Below, piece after piece: positions 5,186-5,756 of a DNA stretch of 5,756 nt. The translations under genes were made by a program, and so were the position numbers. The notes beneath the pieces are model-generated. The model was given only the letters and a program-made list of their open reading frames with translations. It searched no databases and was not told the DNA's origin. Source of the DNA: CAKOSP01 sp964370545. Lineage in GTDB: Bacteria; Bacillota_I; Bacilli_A; RF39; UBA660. Each line of letters opens with the position of its first letter. Position 1 is the first letter of the stretch. The stretch spans positions 1-5,756 of the forward strand of contig CAYJJQ010000026.1 in the NCBI GenBank assembly GCA_964370545.1. Direction: 5' to 3'.

Positions 5186-5204
5186 GGTTACTGTAAAAGT
5201 AACC
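5186..5204 (+). repeat. 7-bp hairpin GGTTACT/AGTAACC
   Basis: GGTTACT (5186-5192), loop GTAAA and AGTAACC (5198-5204) form a perfect stem. It is not followed directly by a T tract, but its right arm shares AACC (5201-5204) with the next, larger inverted repeat, so the two cannot form fully at the same time. Confidence 0.65.
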
Positions 5205-5246
5205 TTATTTGTCGTTTTTTTATGTTATTGTTCGACAAATAAGGTT
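5201..5246. repeat. 14-bp inverted repeat around a T tract
   Basis: AACCTTATTTGTCG (5201-5214) and its perfect reverse complement (5233-5246) enclose an 18-nt loop that begins with seven T residues. The stem could be a transcript hairpin or a protein-binding palindrome. Together with the 5186-5204 hairpin it makes an either/or structure like an attenuator. Confidence 0.75.
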
Positions 5247-5252
5247 TGATTT

Positions 5253-5290
5253 AACTCTCTTCCCTGGAAGCTCAGAAGAAGGGAGTTTTT
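5253..5290 (+). terminator. Intrinsic terminator
   Basis: AACTCTCTTC (5253-5262) pairs with GAAGGGAGTT (5278-5287), with one G-T pair. An inner CTG/CAG (5264-5266 with 5273-5275) extends it, and T residues run to 5290. It probably ends transcripts from the sigma factor gene, or acts as a leader terminator if the 5385 gene is transcribed from further upstream. Confidence 0.82.
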
Positions 5291-5319
5291 AATTGATAAA
5301 AATACCACCGATACGTGCG

Positions 5320-5376
5320 CCTCCAAATTAATTATTATTTTCAATCAACAAGAAATTAAGAATTAAAATTTGGAGG
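5320..5376 (+). promoter_or_regulatory. Hairpin sequestering the Shine-Dalgarno of the next gene
   Basis: CCTCCAAATT (5320-5329) is the perfect complement of AATTTGGAGG (5367-5376), with a 37-nt A/T-rich loop between. The right arm contains the ribosome binding site GGAGG (5372-5376), 8 nt before ATG 5385. If transcribed from upstream, the arm could hide this site and lower translation. The left arm extends to CTCCAAATTAAT, shared with the inverted repeat at 984-1057. Confidence 0.5.
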
Positions 5377-5384
5377 AAAGATAA

Positions 5385-5756
5385 ATGTTTAATTATAGTA
5401 CAGAATTAAATAAATTAAATGAAAAATGGGAGCAATTAAGAATAGAGTATTCAAATTTTGGAATGCCAGAAGAAAGTATAGAAGAGATGTATCAATTTGA
5501 CTTGTTTTTGTTAAGAGGGGATAGAAGATTTTATAATCATTTAAGTAAAGAAAACAATGAAAATGAGGATGAAGAAATATCAAATGGACTAATTCAAAAT
5601 ATTGAAGACATTAATGATAGCAGAGAAATTGAGAAAAATTGTATGTGGATTGAACGAATTGAAGATAGAACCTTGTACGAAAAAATTAATGAACTGAAAG
5701 ATAGTGATAAAGAGTTACTTACATTATTAGTGGTAGAAGGATATTCTAGAATAGAA
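5385..5756 (+). CDS. Sigma-70-like HTH regulator of conjugative-element type, 3' end missing
   Basis: The first 124 codons are present and the frame is still open at the window edge. The N-terminus, MFNYSTELNKLNEKWEQL with GMPEESIEEMYQFD at about 26-39, resembles sigma-like helix-turn-helix proteins frequent in integrative conjugative elements of Clostridia. A very acidic middle part (about 54-84) follows. LKDSDKELLTLLVVEGYSRIE (104-124) is the start of a sigma region 4-type helix-turn-helix, whose recognition helix lies beyond the window. No region 2 is seen, so it may act as a DNA-binding regulator rather than a full sigma factor. ATG 5385 has GGAGG 8 nt upstream. The full length is expected to be around 150-170 aa. 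It supports the view that this is mobile-element DNA. Confidence 0.82.
   Translation, partial: MFNYSTELNKLNEKWEQLRIEYSNFGMPEESIEEMYQFDLFLLRGDRRFYNHLSKENNENEDEEISNGLIQNIEDINDSREIEKNCMWIERIEDRTLYEKINELKDSDKELLTLLVVEGYSRIE

Larger units (their letters stand above)
5041..5384. other. Non-coding region with stacked hairpins
   Basis: This 344-nt stretch lacks a credible gene. The first 145 nt are plain AT-rich sequence with a small GTTTC/GAAAC hairpin. Then come a 7-bp hairpin (5186-5204), an overlapping 14-bp inverted repeat (5201-5246), a terminator (5253-5290), and a hairpin that covers the Shine-Dalgarno of the next gene (5320-5376). This density suggests a regulated leader rather than only spacer DNA. 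Confidence 0.6.

Noticed and set aside
5389..5583. Minus-strand 64-codon ORF
   Set aside because: It is antisense to the ICE-type regulator gene, whose Shine-Dalgarno and family features are clear.
1..5756. CRISPR array or transposase/IS element
   Set aside because: No regularly spaced repeat-spacer units and no transposase or integrase coding sequence were found in any frame.

Overview
The window comes from a very AT-rich, low-GC Gram-positive genome, most likely a member of the Clostridia. The evidence is strong Shine-Dalgarno sites, ATA/AGA/TTA-rich codons, intrinsic terminators with long T tracts, and the protein families present. It opens inside the 3' part of a CAT-anticodon tRNA and then runs into what looks like accessory, probably mobile-element DNA. 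No integrase or transposase lies in the window, so that reading rests on the tRNA flank and on an ICE-type sigma-like regulator at the right edge.

Layout. 1-121: tRNA 3' part and its long hairpin terminator. 122-356: a non-coding stretch with a short direct repeat and a second, bidirectional terminator. 357-965 (minus): a small lipoprotein of unknown function, preceded by a 19-bp inverted repeat in its leader. 966-1268: a divergent intergenic region with overlapping candidate promoters, a possible 38-codon ORF and three GTTAATA-like boxes 26 bp apart. 1269-4318 (plus): a compact operon of five genes: an Xre-type HTH regulator, an AgrA-like LytTR response regulator, an AgrC-like GHKL histidine kinase, an AgrB-like peptide protease, and a 50-aa AgrD-like pheromone precursor. 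It closes with a textbook terminator at 4326-4353.

4354-4509: a regulatory region with a palindrome, a tandem 10-bp repeat and a TTTACA-N16-CTCTTT promoter candidate. 4510-5040: a 176-aa sigma-70-like factor resembling group 5 (TcdR/UviA-type) sigma factors. 5041-5384: non-coding, with stacked hairpins, a terminator, and a leader hairpin covering the next gene's Shine-Dalgarno. 5385 to the end: the first 124 codons of a sigma-like regulator of the kind carried by clostridial conjugative elements, cut by the window edge.

How the genes fit together. AgrB (H74/C81) should process AgrD into a cyclic thiolactone peptide, predicted ring CMGIM. AgrC should sense it outside the cell and phosphorylate AgrA at D57, and the LytTR domain of AgrA would then bind promoters. 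The Xre protein probably gates the operon. The alternative sigma factor immediately downstream, with what may be its own recognition sequence upstream, is a natural candidate output or amplifier. This peptide-signal to sigma-factor link is inferred from gene order and motifs only. The agrD gene is too short for usual ORF cut-offs and is easy to miss.
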